Shown here: piece after piece, positions 1 through 9,039 of the stretch
How positions within the stretch are numbered: the stretch's first letter is position 1
Layout of the letters: each line of letters opens with the position of its first letter
Assembly (NCBI GenBank): GCA_001464315.1
Contig: LNFK01000065.1
Span: 1 to 64,000 of the forward strand
Reading direction: 5' to 3'
Length of the DNA: 64,000 bases
Source: Sphingomonadales bacterium Ga0077559
GTDB lineage: Bacteria; Pseudomonadota; Alphaproteobacteria; Sphingomonadales; Sphingomonadaceae
The notes under the pieces: model-generated
What the model saw: only the letters and a program-made list of their open reading frames with translations
What the model was told of the DNA's origin: nothing
The model's database searches: none
Translations under genes and position numbers: made by a program

Positions 1-214
1 TGTTGCGCGACATAAGCGCAGCGAGTTCAAACGAAAGCCCGCCGCCGCCAAACAAGATGATCGCGAATACGAAATCGCTAGCCGTCCAGGCCACTTCGCT
101 GGTGAAGCGCATCGCAATTAACGGCGTGAGGATGAGCGCGACCGCGATGCCCCAGCCTATAATGCGCCAGCGGTTTCGGCGCCAGCCCGGCGGCTGTTCG
201 GTAGTAATATTCAT
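1..214 (-). CDS. Hypothetical small membrane protein (partial, 3' end outside window)
   Basis: The 5' part of a gene reading leftward out of the window; it is not in the ORF track because its stop is missing. The start ATG gives MNITTEQPPGWRRNRW, followed by a hydrophobic helix (IIGWGIAVALILTPLIAM) and a second one (DFVFAIILFGGGGLSFELA). About 71 residues are visible. This looks like the short multi-helix inner-membrane proteins of unknown function common in sphingomonads (from memory). It is divergent from the membrane-anchored winged-helix regulator, with about 88 bases between the two starts, so the regulator may control it; that is inference. Function unknown. Confidence 0.7.
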   Translation of the reverse strand, partial: MNITTEQPPGWRRNRWRIIGWGIAVALILTPLIAMRFTSEVAWTASDFVFAIILFGGGGLSFELAALMSRN

Positions 215-302
215 AAGATTGCCCTTTGTGACAATTGGAGGCTATGCATCTAGTGTGTTCAGACGTGAGCAGCATGAGCGGGGCATGAGCATTTGGTGAA
301 AA

Positions 303-1358
303 ATGAAATCGGTTAGTTTTCGCTTCGACCGCTTTACGCTCGACGTTAGCGAGAGGATGCTGCGCCGCGACGGGGCGGCGCTTGATGTCAGCAACCGCTA
401 TTTCGACGCTCTCGCTTTACTCGTTAGCGAAGCTGGTGGGTTGGTGTCGAAGGATCGCTTCATGGATGAAGTCTGGCGCGGGGTGCCGGTGACCGATGAA
501 GCGTTGACTCAATGTATTCGGACCTTGCGGCGCGAATTAGGCGACGATGCGGCTCGACCGCGCTTTATCGAAACGGTGCCCAAGCACGGGTACCGGTTTA
601 TTGCAGACGTCGAAGGTGCAGAGGTGCGCAACGTCGCTGGACCAGTGATGACAGACCATCGCTTGCGCGACTTTTTTGCGCTTGCTGGCTTGGGCGTGAT
701 CGGCGGCGGCTTGGCCGGATTGCTCGGCGGAATATTTTATGGTTTTGCCGGAGCAGCACAACCTTTGGCACCGGGCATGGGCGCGGCCTCCATCGTACTG
801 GTACTGACCTCAGTTTCAGTTCTTATCGCACTGATCGGTGCGGCAGGTGTCAGCTTCGGCATTGCTGCCGCCCGTTTCGCGAACAGCGATGCCTGGCAAT
901 GGACTGTTGGCGGCGGCGCGCTTGGCGGGTTGTTGGTGGGCGGTATCGTCAAGCTTCTCGGTCTCGATGCGTTCAACCTGCTTTTGGGCCAATCGCCCGG
1001 TAACATTACAGGCGCGCCGGAAGGGGCGGTGCTTGGGGGTGCAGTGGGCTTGGGCTTTTGGTTGAGCGTCCGGTTTGAGGGTACACTCTTCCGCAAGATA
1101 CTACCTGCTGCGCTTGCGGGAGGCATAGCGGGGGCAGTCATTCCTGCGATGGGCGGCCGATTACTCGGCGGCAGCCTCGCGCTGCTGTCGGACTTGCTTC
1201 CGCAATCGCGTCTCCGGCTTGACCAGATCGGCGCATTGTTTGGCGAAGATGGCTTTGATCGGATCAGCCAAATCGCCACCGGAGCCATGGAAGGAATGCT
1301 GTTCGCTGCCTGCGTTGCCGCCGCGATGTTGTTAGCGCGGCGGCAATTGGCAGACTAG
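303..1358 (+). CDS. Membrane-anchored winged-helix transcriptional regulator (CadC/ToxR-like layout)
   Basis: A 351-residue protein with an N-terminal OmpR/PhoB-type winged helix at about residues 5-105. The recognition-helix region (TDEALTQCIRTLRREL) and the C-terminal hairpin (FIETVPKHGYRFIADVE) are typical of the Trans_reg_C family. From about residue 120 to the end the protein is very hydrophobic and glycine/alanine-rich, with roughly five or six predicted membrane helices. There is no TPR or periplasmic sensor domain of the usual CadC kind. It probably binds DNA from the inner membrane and senses a membrane state. The ligand is unknown. It stands divergent to a partial membrane-protein gene and ends 4 bases before the convergent catalase stop. 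Confidence 0.8.
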   Translation: MKSVSFRFDRFTLDVSERMLRRDGAALDVSNRYFDALALLVSEAGGLVSKDRFMDEVWRGVPVTDEALTQCIRTLRRELGDDAARPRFIETVPKHGYRFIADVEGAEVRNVAGPVMTDHRLRDFFALAGLGVIGGGLAGLLGGIFYGFAGAAQPLAPGMGAASIVLVLTSVSVLIALIGAAGVSFGIAAARFANSDAWQWTVGGGALGGLLVGGIVKLLGLDAFNLLLGQSPGNITGAPEGAVLGGAVGLGFWLSVRFEGTLFRKILPAALAGGIAGAVIPAMGGRLLGGSLALLSDLLPQSRLRLDQIGALFGEDGFDRISQIATGAMEGMLFAACVAAAMLLARRQLAD

Positions 1359-1362
1359 CTTA

Positions 1363-3462
1363 TCAAGCCAGGTTACGTACCTTCGGCTCGCGGTCGAAGT
1401 GGCGCAGCTTGGCAGCGGCGATAAAGTCATTTCCAAGATCGGTGATACCGTCATCAGGTTCCACACGGGCTTTGTCCAATAATGGTTGTGCCGCATCATT
1501 GGCACCAATGGCTTTCAAGTGAACGAACGCATTGGCAACGAAATCGATAGCTGCGCTTTCCTTGAGCAGAAGTGCGGTCGCGCTCTCTGACAGCACTATC
1601 GCGACAGCATCGAACAACTGCGACGGCGTTCCGGCGAGTTGGCCATCGGCTTTGCGCAGTGACCCATCGGCGAGTTTTGCACCGCCGACCTTTGGCGCGA
1701 TCAGCACGGACTTACCCTTCGCAGCAGTGATTGCAGCGACGACCGCGTCAATTTCTGCGCCGTCCGACCCATCAGCATATAATATGCCAACGCTGCGGCC
1801 TTCAAGCGTATCCTTCATATTCTTCTGGATCGATACCGCAGGACTTGGTTCCAGATCGACAGGTTCGCGCGCTGCTTTAGCCTTCCGCGGCAGCTCGATG
1901 CCAAGCCCATCGGCAACACGCTGTGCGAGTTCCTCGGCTACATTGCGCAGATTGCCGACCATACGCGGTGGCACCTGATTAAGCTGGCCAACCTTCGACA
2001 GTTCAAACGTGAACGAGGATGCAACATGCGCGCGTTCGTTGTCGGTCAGCGAAATCCAGAACTGGCGTGCCTGACTGTAATGGTCGGCAAACAATTCGGC
2101 CCGGACGCGCAGCTTGTCACCTTCTTCATTGTCGCCGGTTGGCATAGTCGTGCTTTCAAAACCGGTCATTGGACATTCGCGCGGTCCGCCGGTTTCGCCG
2201 TGGTCGATAAGACTGTTTGGCTCATAGTTCGCCCGGCCTTTCGGCACCGCCGTTTGCATATGACCATCGCGCTGAAAATTGATTACCGGGCATTTTGGCG
2301 CGTTGATTGGTAGCTGGTGGAAATTGGTCGAACCCAGGCGCTTCAATTGCGTATCGAGATAAGAGAACAATCGGCCTTGCAGCAGCGGGTCGTTCGAGAA
2401 ATCGATACCTGGAACGATATTCGACGCGCAATATGCGACCTGTTCGGTTTCTGCGAAGAAATTGTCGGGGTTACGGTCAAGGACCATCCGCCCGATAATC
2501 CGAACCGGGATATCCTCTTCGGGAATGAGTTTTGTGGAGTCCAGCACATCATAAGGCTGCGCTTCGGCAAAAGCCCGGTCGAACACCTGAATGCCGAGCT
2601 CCCATTCGGGAAAATCGCCGGCGTCGATGGCTTCAAACAAATCCCGGCGATGATAGTCATTGTCGGCGGCTTGTAGCTTGAGCGCTTCGTCCCAAACTGT
2701 CGACTGCAGGCCAAGCTTTGGCTTCCAGTGGAATTTGACAAATGATGATTTGCCTGCGGCATTGATCATCTGAAACGTGTGCACGCCGAAGCCTTCGATC
2801 ATGCGAAGCGAGCGCGGAATTGTGCGGTCGGACATAGCCCACATCAGCATATGCGTCGTTTCGGGCATCAGCGACGCCCAGTCCCAGAACGTATCGTGCG
2901 CGCTGGCGGCTTGAGGGTAGCCGCAATTGGCTTCCATTTTTACGGCATGGGCGAGATCGGGGAATTTCATAGCATCCTGGATGAAGAACACAGGGATGTT
3001 GTTGCCGACCAGATCCCAATTGCCTTCGCTGGTGTAGAATTTGACCGCGAAACCGCGAACATCGCGCGGGGTATCAACCGAACCAGCGCCGCCAGCCACC
3101 GTTGAGAAGCGCGTAAAGACAGGGGTCTTGGTGCCTTTTTTAAAGACCGCTGCCTTGCTTAGGTCCGAAATGTCATCAGTTGCTTCGAAAAAGCCGTGCG
3201 CCCCTGAACCGCGCGCATGAACGACGCGCTCGGGAATACGTTCATGATCGAAATGGAAAATCTTTTCACGCAACACGAAATCTTCGAGCAATGTCGGCCC
3301 GCGCGCGCCAGCCTTCAGGCTGTTTTGGTTGTCGGAGACTCGAATGCCCTGATTAGTGGTCAAATGCGCATCGGAAGCCGAATGCTCGCCTTTTTCAGGC
3401 ACTGTCTGGTGGGTTTCACCTCCTGCGCCGAGTTTCGTTTCAAAAGGTTTGGGTTTCGCCAT
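1363..3462 (-). CDS. katE: Monofunctional large-subunit (clade II) catalase, HPII type
   Basis: Disproportionates hydrogen peroxide in the cytoplasm. The catalase core shows the distal histidine in [12 protein letters not shown] (His82), the distal asparagine in [11 protein letters not shown] (about Asn154-155) and the proximal haem tyrosine in RLFSYLDTQ. The last 130-140 residues (from [13 protein letters not shown]) form the DJ-1/PfpI-like C-terminal domain that marks large-subunit catalases. The length of 699 residues fits clade II. The track start is 62 codons too long: the ATG at 3462 ([10 protein letters not shown]) has GGAG just upstream. Catalases of this kind are often stress-induced, but no good GGAAC-N16/17-CGTT promoter was found upstream. 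Confidence 0.95.
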   Translation of the reverse strand: MAKPKPFETKLGAGGETHQTVPEKGEHSASDAHLTTNQGIRVSDNQNSLKAGARGPTLLEDFVLREKIFHFDHERIPERVVHARGSGAHGFFEATDDISDLSKAAVFKKGTKTPVFTRFSTVAGGAGSVDTPRDVRGFAVKFYTSEGNWDLVGNNIPVFFIQDAMKFPDLAHAVKMEANCGYPQAASAHDTFWDWASLMPETTHMLMWAMSDRTIPRSLRMIEGFGVHTFQMINAAGKSSFVKFHWKPKLGLQSTVWDEALKLQAADNDYHRRDLFEAIDAGDFPEWELGIQVFDRAFAEAQPYDVLDSTKLIPEEDIPVRIIGRMVLDRNPDNFFAETEQVAYCASNIVPGIDFSNDPLLQGRLFSYLDTQLKRLGSTNFHQLPINAPKCPVINFQRDGHMQTAVPKGRANYEPNSLIDHGETGGPRECPMTGFESTTMPTGDNEEGDKLRVRAELFADHYSQARQFWISLTDNERAHVASSFTFELSKVGQLNQVPPRMVGNLRNVAEELAQRVADGLGIELPRKAKAAREPVDLEPSPAVSIQKNMKDTLEGRSVGILYADGSDGAEIDAVVAAITAAKGKSVLIAPKVGGAKLADGSLRKADGQLAGTPSQLFDAVAIVLSESATALLLKESAAIDFVANAFVHLKAIGANDAAQPLLDKARVEPDDGITDLGNDFIAAAKLRHFDREPKVRNLA

Positions 3463-3592
3463 CGTCCATCTCCGGTTTAGTTTCCCGGAAGAAGCCCCGG
3501 GCGTCTGGTTATGAAACCCTGCCCATGCGAAAAGGTTGCGCCAAGTGTTCGGCGAATTTGTAAATCTGACTATTTGCTGGATGCCGCCGCTT

Positions 3593-4471
3593 TCATTTTT
3601 GAAATGTCGCCGAATACAGAGCCGACGGCGTGTCCGGGTCGTCAGCATCAGATATGCAGAGCAGTTCTATACCCGTTGCTGTACGACGTGCGGTGAGCCC
3701 CTCAATTTTGGCGGTTGGCTCTAATGGTTCAATAGCTATCACATCGAGATCGCCATCGAGCAGGATGATCGCGGCTCCCAAAATGTCACCATCGGCATAA
3801 CTATCGTCGGTCACTTCGGCGACTGCAGACATCAGCAGCCGGTCATCGCCGAGTGAACAGGCGTCGGTGACGGTCAGGGGGACGCCATCGACTAGTGGTA
3901 ACGCGAGTGTTTTGACCAAGCATGCCTTAACGGCTTCCTTGCCAGTCACTGCCGCCAATGCCGTTTCGAAAATACACGTTTCAGGGTGCGACATATTGCC
4001 GCGGTTGAACAGCAACAGCCGGTCGCCGCGCACAACCGCGCCTTCGAGATTTATCTCCGCCGCCAAAGGCACCAGCGCTGCGAATAAAGTTTGCAGATCG
4101 AGCACAATCACTTTGCCGTCGTCGAGGTCGATGAGGGCACCCCGCATACGTTGGGGGGTAGAGCCAGAGCCCATGGCGCAAATCAATCTGGATGGCGCAT
4201 CAACGGGCGAAGGTAACCGAAACAGGATTTCAAAGTCGGGCTTCACCTTTTTGCGCTTTTTCGCCTTACGCGGTAGGTCGCCAGGCAGGAGACGCACAAG
4301 GCGACCGGGGCCGTCTTCATGTTGACTGAAAACCGCCAGATGCTGTTCGTCATCGCCAACGACGCACAAAGCCTCTCCGATTTGCACAAGTCCACTGGCG
4401 GCGGAAAGGAAGCTATGCCCGGAAGCAAGCGGTTCGGCGACTTCCAGATTTCGAATATGGGTTAATATCAT
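3593..4471 (-). CDS. Putative beta-propeller-like protein (DUF6929-like, tentative)
   Basis: About 292 residues from the [14 protein letters not shown]; an alternative ATG lies at 4522 (MPIASACPL), and neither has a strong ribosome-binding site. The opening [27 protein letters not shown], then repeated strands such as [16 protein letters not shown] and [16 protein letters not shown], suggest a six-bladed propeller of the type annotated DUF6929 or SdiA-regulated-like. The family name is from memory and tentative. No signal peptide is evident. It is divergent to the prolyl oligopeptidase gene. No catalytic residues can be assigned and the function is unknown. Confidence 0.7.
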   Translation of the reverse strand: MILTHIRNLEVAEPLASGHSFLSAASGLVQIGEALCVVGDDEQHLAVFSQHEDGPGRLVRLLPGDLPRKAKKRKKVKPDFEILFRLPSPVDAPSRLICAMGSGSTPQRMRGALIDLDDGKVIVLDLQTLFAALVPLAAEINLEGAVVRGDRLLLFNRGNMSHPETCIFETALAAVTGKEAVKACLVKTLALPLVDGVPLTVTDACSLGDDRLLMSAVAEVTDDSYADGDILGAAIILLDGDLDVIAIEPLEPTAKIEGLTARRTATGIELLCISDADDPDTPSALYSATFQK

Positions 4472-4606
4472 CGGCAAAGCATAGGCTGCGTTCGACAATG
4501 GGCAAGCGCTGGCAATGGGCATCTTGTATAATAACCACTTGGCCTGAAACGCTTGCCGATCTAGGCTGCGCGCAACATTATTTCGGGTCGAGAGGATTAT
4601 ATTCCA

Positions 4607-6760
4607 ATGCGTTTTGCGCTTTTGCTGAGTGTTGCAGCCATGAGTTTGACTATGCCAGGTTTCGCCGCCGGTGAAACAGTAGCGACCGACGCTGCAGTGA
4701 AACTCGATTACCCTAAAACCCGCAAGACTAATGTGGTCGACGAACAATTCGGCGTGGAAGTTGCCGACCCGTATCGCTGGCTTGAAGATGATGTTCGAGT
4801 TAATCTCGAGGTGGCGGATTGGGTGAAGGCTCAGAATGCGGTGACCGAAAATTATCTCGATACGCTGCCCGGCAAGGAGGTGCTCGCGGCGCGGATGAAG
4901 AAGCTGTTCGACTATGAGCGTTTTGGTTTGCCCGAAAAGGCTGGCGGCCATTATTTCTTCACAAAGAATGACGGGCTGCAAAACCAGTCAGTGCTGTATG
5001 TACGCAAAGGCCTGAGCGGCAAGGACCGTGTGTTGATCGACCCTAATGCCTGGGCAAAGGACGGCGCAACGGCACTGGATATCTGGGTACCCTCCAAAAA
5101 CGGCAGGCTGCTGGCCTATGCAATTCAGGATGGCGGATCCGACTGGCGGACAATCAGGGTGTTAGACACCAGAACCGGCAAGCCTTTGGCCGATGAAATT
5201 AAATGGGCAAAATTTACCAATATTTCTTGGGTGGGGAATGAAGGCTTCCTTTATTCGCGTTTCGCCGAGCCGACGGAAGGTGCAGCGTTTCAGCAGCTAA
5301 ATTACAACCAGACGGTGTATTTTCACAAAATCGGCACGCAACAGTCAGACGATCAAGTCGTGTATGCAACGCCGGACCGGCCGGTATTGGGCCACGCGGC
5401 TGAGGTCACTCAGGATGGCAAATGGGCATTGCTGACCTCGTCGGCTGGTACCGATGAAAAATATGAACTGAACATTATTCCACTTGGCAAAAAGCGTGAG
5501 TGGAAGGCGCAGCCATTGGTAACGGGTCTTGAACATGATTGGCAACTCGTTGACGGCGTCGGCAGCAAATTGTGGTTCGTGACCAACAAGGATGCGCCGA
5601 AGCTTAAAGTTGTTTCGGTCGATCTAGGCGCCAAATCGCTAAGCTTTACCAACGTTATACCCGAGCGCGCTGAAACGCTGACGCGCGCGCAGATCGTTGG
5701 TGACCGGATGATTCTGTCATACATCAAGGATGCTGCATCAATGGCTTTGATGACCGATCTGGCTGGAAAGCCGGTCCAGCAGATCGCACTTAACGCAATC
5801 GGTACCGCCAGCGGCTTTTCGGGCAGGCCGGGCGACAGCGAGACCTTTTACGGCTTTTCGAGCTTTAACCAGCCGGGCGCTGTGTACCGTTTCGATTCAA
5901 AGACCGGCAAGTCGACACCCTTCGCTTTACCAAAACTGAGCTTTAACCCGGTCAATTTTGTCGTCGATCAGATATTCTACCCGTCAAAGGATGGCACCAA
6001 GATCCCGATGTTCATCGTCCACAAAAAGGGGTTGGACATGAGCAAGGGCGCCCCCACGTTGCTTTATGGCTATGGCGGCTTCAATATTTCGCAGACGCCA
6101 AGCTATTCAGCAACGCGAATGGCGTGGATCCAGTCCGGCGGGGTCTTTGCGCTCGCCAATCTGCGCGGCGGCGGTGAATATGGAAAGCCCTGGCACGACG
6201 CGGGCCGCCTTATGAACAAGCAGAATGTTTTCGATGATTTTGCGGCGGCCGGCGAATATCTGATATCCAAGGGAATTTCGTCCAAGGGCAAGCTTGCCAT
6301 TGAAGGCCGCTCAAATGGTGGCTTGCTGGTTGGCGCCGCGGTCAATCAACGGCCTGACCTTTTTGCGGCTGGCCATGCGGCAGTGGGCGTGATGGACATG
6401 GTCCGCTTTGATCGCTTCACCGCTGGCCGCTATTGGGTCGACGATTACGGCTATCCCAACAAGGAAGCCGATTTCAAAATGCAGATGAGCTATTCGCCCT
6501 ATCACAATATCAAAACGGGCGTCGATTACCCCGCTGTAATCGTCTCAACAGCCGACACCGACGACCGCGTGGTGCCAGGGCACAGCTTCAAATATATCAG
6601 CGCGCTGCAGGCTGCGAAAACCGGCGGGAAACCCAAGATCATCCGTATTGAGACCCGCGCGGGCCATGGTTCTGGTAAACCAACCGACAAGCTGATCGAG
6701 GAATATTCAGATATTTACGCGTTTTTGGCGAAATGGACTGGCTTGGAACTGACCGAGTAG
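4607..6760 (+). CDS. Secreted prolyl oligopeptidase family S9A serine peptidase
   Basis: A 717-residue precursor with a signal peptide (MRFALLLSVAAMSLTMPGFAAG), so it acts in the periplasm or outside. The N-terminal propeller domain opens with the typical VADPYRWLEDD. The C-terminal alpha/beta-hydrolase domain carries the catalytic serine in EGRSNGG (Ser569), the aspartate in DTDDRVVPGHS (about 652-653) and histidine in RAGHGSGKP (His687). The family cleaves short proline-containing peptides on the carboxyl side of proline. Signal-bearing members are common in sphingomonads. AGAGGAT lies upstream of the ATG. It has its own promoter region facing the DUF6929-like gene. Confidence 0.95.
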   Translation: MRFALLLSVAAMSLTMPGFAAGETVATDAAVKLDYPKTRKTNVVDEQFGVEVADPYRWLEDDVRVNLEVADWVKAQNAVTENYLDTLPGKEVLAARMKKLFDYERFGLPEKAGGHYFFTKNDGLQNQSVLYVRKGLSGKDRVLIDPNAWAKDGATALDIWVPSKNGRLLAYAIQDGGSDWRTIRVLDTRTGKPLADEIKWAKFTNISWVGNEGFLYSRFAEPTEGAAFQQLNYNQTVYFHKIGTQQSDDQVVYATPDRPVLGHAAEVTQDGKWALLTSSAGTDEKYELNIIPLGKKREWKAQPLVTGLEHDWQLVDGVGSKLWFVTNKDAPKLKVVSVDLGAKSLSFTNVIPERAETLTRAQIVGDRMILSYIKDAASMALMTDLAGKPVQQIALNAIGTASGFSGRPGDSETFYGFSSFNQPGAVYRFDSKTGKSTPFALPKLSFNPVNFVVDQIFYPSKDGTKIPMFIVHKKGLDMSKGAPTLLYGYGGFNISQTPSYSATRMAWIQSGGVFALANLRGGGEYGKPWHDAGRLMNKQNVFDDFAAAGEYLISKGISSKGKLAIEGRSNGGLLVGAAVNQRPDLFAAGHAAVGVMDMVRFDRFTAGRYWVDDYGYPNKEADFKMQMSYSPYHNIKTGVDYPAVIVSTADTDDRVVPGHSFKYISALQAAKTGGKPKIIRIETRAGHGSGKPTDKLIEEYSDIYAFLAKWTGLELTE

Positions 6761-6886
6761 TCGTTCATAAAAATGGTGATTTATATGAACGGATGCTGAC
6801 AAGTTAGTTCAGCCATCAATCAGAACGAATCGCATAGTCAGTTGTTGTCCGCGGAGATTAACTCCACCGACAAAAGGAGACTGAAG

Positions 6887-7492
6887 ATGAATGTTTTGAC
6901 CAAAAGCTTGCTTGGCGCCGGAGCTGCTGCTGCAGCTTTGGTTACGTTAGCGGCTCCTGCACAGGCGCAGGGTCGCTATGACCGCTACGATCGCAATCGC
7001 GACGGCATCAGTGCCGGTGAGGTGATTGCTGGTGCCGTAATCCTTGGCGGGATCGCTGCGGTAATCGCATCGTCCGACGATGATCGGTATAATGACGGAC
7101 GTTATGATAATCGCAGTTATAATCGCAGTGGTTACGACAATCGTGGATATAATAACGGCAATGGTAGCCGCCGTGCGGTTAACCAATGTGTGCGCACGGT
7201 TGAGAACTGGGCGAATGGCTACAGCCGGTCGGACGTGACTCAGATCAGCAATATTGAACGGATACGTGGCGGCTACCGCGTAACCGGTAAGCTCGTCGTT
7301 CAGGACGGCTGGCGTGGGAATAATCGTGGCTATAGCTACGACCGCTACGACCGCGATGATCGTTATGGCCGCAACAACGGCTATGGCAACCAGGGGTATG
7401 GCCGTGGCTATGACAAGGGAAGGTTCACCTGCTTTGTCGAACGCGGACGGGTGGTCGATGTCGACTATCGCGGTTTGGAACAATGGCGCTAA
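6887..7492 (+). CDS. Secreted Tyr/Arg/Asn/Gly-rich protein, paralog of the next gene
   Basis: 201 residues from the ATG after AAAAGGAGA; the track start is 15 codons too early. A signal peptide (KSLLGAGAAAAALVTLAAPAQA) is followed by a glycine-rich hydrophobic helix (ISAGEVIAGAVILGGIAAVIA). Next comes a low-complexity linker of RYDN/YDNRG units, then a cysteine-containing C-terminal domain from NQCVRTVENWA to FTCFVERGRVVDVDY, interrupted by a second Y/D/R/G-rich insert. The C-terminal domain matches that of the next gene (see findings). Probably periplasmic or outer-membrane associated; function unknown. A terminator follows directly. Confidence 0.85.
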   Translation: MNVLTKSLLGAGAAAAALVTLAAPAQAQGRYDRYDRNRDGISAGEVIAGAVILGGIAAVIASSDDDRYNDGRYDNRSYNRSGYDNRGYNNGNGSRRAVNQCVRTVENWANGYSRSDVTQISNIERIRGGYRVTGKLVVQDGWRGNNRGYSYDRYDRDDRYGRNNGYGNQGYGRGYDKGRFTCFVERGRVVDVDYRGLEQWR

Positions 7493-7515
7493 GCCGCCAA
7501 GGATGTTCTAAATAT

Positions 7516-7546
7516 GGTTCAGCCTGGCGACAGGCTGAACCTTTTA
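7516..7546 (+). terminator. Rho-independent terminator after the first secreted paralog
   Basis: A perfect 11-bp stem (GGTTCAGCCTG/CAGGCTGAACC) with a GCGA tetraloop is followed by TTTTATTT. It lies 24 bases after the stop and about 45 bases before the next gene, so the two paralogs are probably not simply co-transcribed at full strength. Confidence 0.9.
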
Positions 7547-7590
7547 TTTGGCGTTCCGGGGGGTAATGCTCCGTGCAACAGGAGGTAATT

Positions 7591-8127
7591 ATGGGGAATT
7601 TTCGTAAAGGTGCGCTCGCCATCGGCACGGCCGCAATTTTGATGACATCGACCGCGCCTGCGTTCGCTGCGGTATCGCTCGAGCGCGGTAAAACAGTGCT
7701 GTCATCGGCGGGTGAATATGACGGTTGGAACCGCAGGCGCTATCGCCACCGCGACCGCGTCGATGGCGGTGATATTTTGGCTGGCATCGCCATTTTGGCT
7801 GGCATTGCTATTGTCGCGGACGCCGCGAGTAAGGGTAGCGACCGGTCACGTGGTTCTGATCGTTATCCGGCCGAGCGCTATCCCGAAAACGAACGCAATG
7901 TTGCGCGTGAGGGATATCGTGACAACGATGTCGGTAGCGCGGTTGAAGCTTGTTCGAATGCTGCCGAGCGCGACGGCGCGCGGGTCGATGAGATCGATTC
8001 TGTCACTCGGGATGGACAGGGCTGGCGTGTCGAAGGAAGCCTGTCTGGCGGGAGCGACGACGGCTTCACGTGCGGCGCGACTAACGGCGATGTCGATTTT
8101 GTCCAGTTTGACGACCGTAACGGTTAA
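7591..8127 (+). CDS. Secreted protein, second copy of the tandem pair
   Basis: 178 residues from the ATG after AGGAGGTAATT, a strong ribosome-binding site; the track start is six codons early. A signal peptide (ALAIGTAAILMTSTAPAFAA) is followed by a hydrophobic glycine/alanine helix (DILAGIAILAGIAIVADAA), an Arg/Ser/Asp-rich linker and a C-terminal domain with two cysteines (VEACSNAAERDGARVDE to FTCGATNGDVDFVQFD). Order and spacing match the preceding gene, so they are tandem duplicates that have diverged mainly in the linker. Function unknown; an envelope role is inferred from the signal peptide. Confidence 0.85.
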   Translation: MGNFRKGALAIGTAAILMTSTAPAFAAVSLERGKTVLSSAGEYDGWNRRRYRHRDRVDGGDILAGIAILAGIAIVADAASKGSDRSRGSDRYPAERYPENERNVAREGYRDNDVGSAVEACSNAAERDGARVDEIDSVTRDGQGWRVEGSLSGGSDDGFTCGATNGDVDFVQFDDRNG

Positions 8128-8214
8128 CTGAAATATGTCGCTTTAAGCGCGACGTAAACACTGCTGCTCTTTATCCATTAATCCGCTTTTTGCCTTCGGC
8201 ATTAGACAGATACC

Positions 8215-8249
8215 AAAACGGCATCGCCTTTTCAGGCGATGCCGTTTTT
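8215..8249. terminator. Bidirectional terminator between convergent genes
   Basis: The stem CGGCATCGCC/GGCGATGCCG with a TTTTCA loop is flanked by AAAA on the left and TTTTT on the right. It can therefore stop transcription of the secreted protein on the plus strand and of the glycine-zipper gene on the minus strand. Confidence 0.9.
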
Positions 8250-8300
8250 GCTTGTACCGGGCAAAGAGGAAGGGGACGCCCGGATCAATCCATTGTCAGG

Positions 8301-8651
8301 CTATCTGCAGCGACGCGAGCCCTTGTCGATCTCGCGGCCAAGCAGTGCTCCACCGGCCGCGCCGATGATGGTGCCAGTCGCCCGATCACCACGGGTGTCA
8401 ATTGCACGACCAGCCAATGCTCCGGCTGCGGCACCGACCACTAATCCAGTTGTGCCATTCTTGCGGCGGCAATAGGTTTTACCGTCTTTACCGCGCCAGC
8501 TGCGGAAACCGTCACGATTGCGGTTTTGGTTTGCTACGTCAGCTTTGTAACCGGCGGTAGCAGTAGTTACCGAAAATTGATCGGCAGCGAGAACGCCGGC
8601 GGCAGGTACAACCAGTGCAGCGGCGGCCAATGCAAAAATAGTCTTCTTCAC
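8301..8651 (-). CDS. Glycine-zipper 2TM envelope protein (17-kDa antigen-like)
   Basis: 116 residues from a GTG start (VKKTIFALAAAALVV) preceded by AAGGAGAAC; the track start adds 55 unsupported codons. There is a signal peptide ending AAGVLAA and a basic middle segment containing the only cysteine before the zipper (DGKTYCRRKNG). The tandem glycine-zipper helices are GLVVGAAAGALAGRAID and GTIIGAAGGALLGREID, the hallmark of the Rick_17kDa_Anti/glycine-zipper 2TM family. There is no lipobox. Such proteins sit in the outer membrane or periplasm; no specific function is known. Confidence 0.85.
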   Translation of the reverse strand: MKKTIFALAAAALVVPAAGVLAADQFSVTTATAGYKADVANQNRNRDGFRSWRGKDGKTYCRRKNGTTGLVVGAAAGALAGRAIDTRGDRATGTIIGAAGGALLGREIDKGSRRCR

Positions 8652-8809
8652 AACTGTTCTCCTTGTTTGAACCTTCTGGGGGATACAACGTCCGAAATGA
8701 ACGAGGGTTGCATGAATGTAAAACAACGCGGCAAGACGACCCATACCGACGATCGTTCGAGTGCCAATTGTCGCTTGCACCTTCCGCCTAACCGCCGGTA
8801 CAAAGCAGT

Positions 8810-9031
8810 ATGGCAAACATCATCGCATTCCTTCTCGGGCTGATCGCTCTCATCCTCGCTATTCCGGCGTTTATTCCATTATTGGGCTGGCTCAACTGGC
8901 TTATTCTCGTGATTGCAGGGACGGGAATCGCCTTTGGTGCGGCTTCGTCCAAAAACTCCGGGCGTAATTTCTGCATAGTGGTTGCGGTAATTTGCGCGGT
9001 CCGGCTGTGGCTGGGCGGCGGCATAATTTGA
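8810..9031 (+). CDS. Small two- or three-helix membrane protein
   Basis: 73 residues, almost entirely hydrophobic: IIAFLLGLIALILAIPAFIPLLG, then NWLILVIAGTGIAFGAAS, then NFCIVVAVICAVRLWLGGG. This pattern matches short conserved membrane proteins of unknown function in sphingomonads (from memory). The ribosome-binding site is weak. It ends 8 bases before the rarD start and may be co-transcribed with it. Confidence 0.65.
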   Translation: MANIIAFLLGLIALILAIPAFIPLLGWLNWLILVIAGTGIAFGAASSKNSGRNFCIVVAVICAVRLWLGGGII

Positions 9032-9039
9032 TCCATTAA

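Noticed and set aside
737-1288. 183-codon minus-strand frame
   Set aside because: Antisense to the winged-helix regulator; low-complexity Pro/Ser/Ala translation and no ribosome-binding site.
3463-3592. EcfG promoter for katE
   Set aside because: Only a poor match (CGAAC-N17-CGCA) occurs further upstream on the minus strand; two mismatches make it unsupported.
6762-6791. Inverted repeat CGTTCATA...TATGAACG after the prolyl oligopeptidase stop
   Set aside because: Arms of only 8 bases with a 14-base loop and no T run; could be chance and no function is supported.
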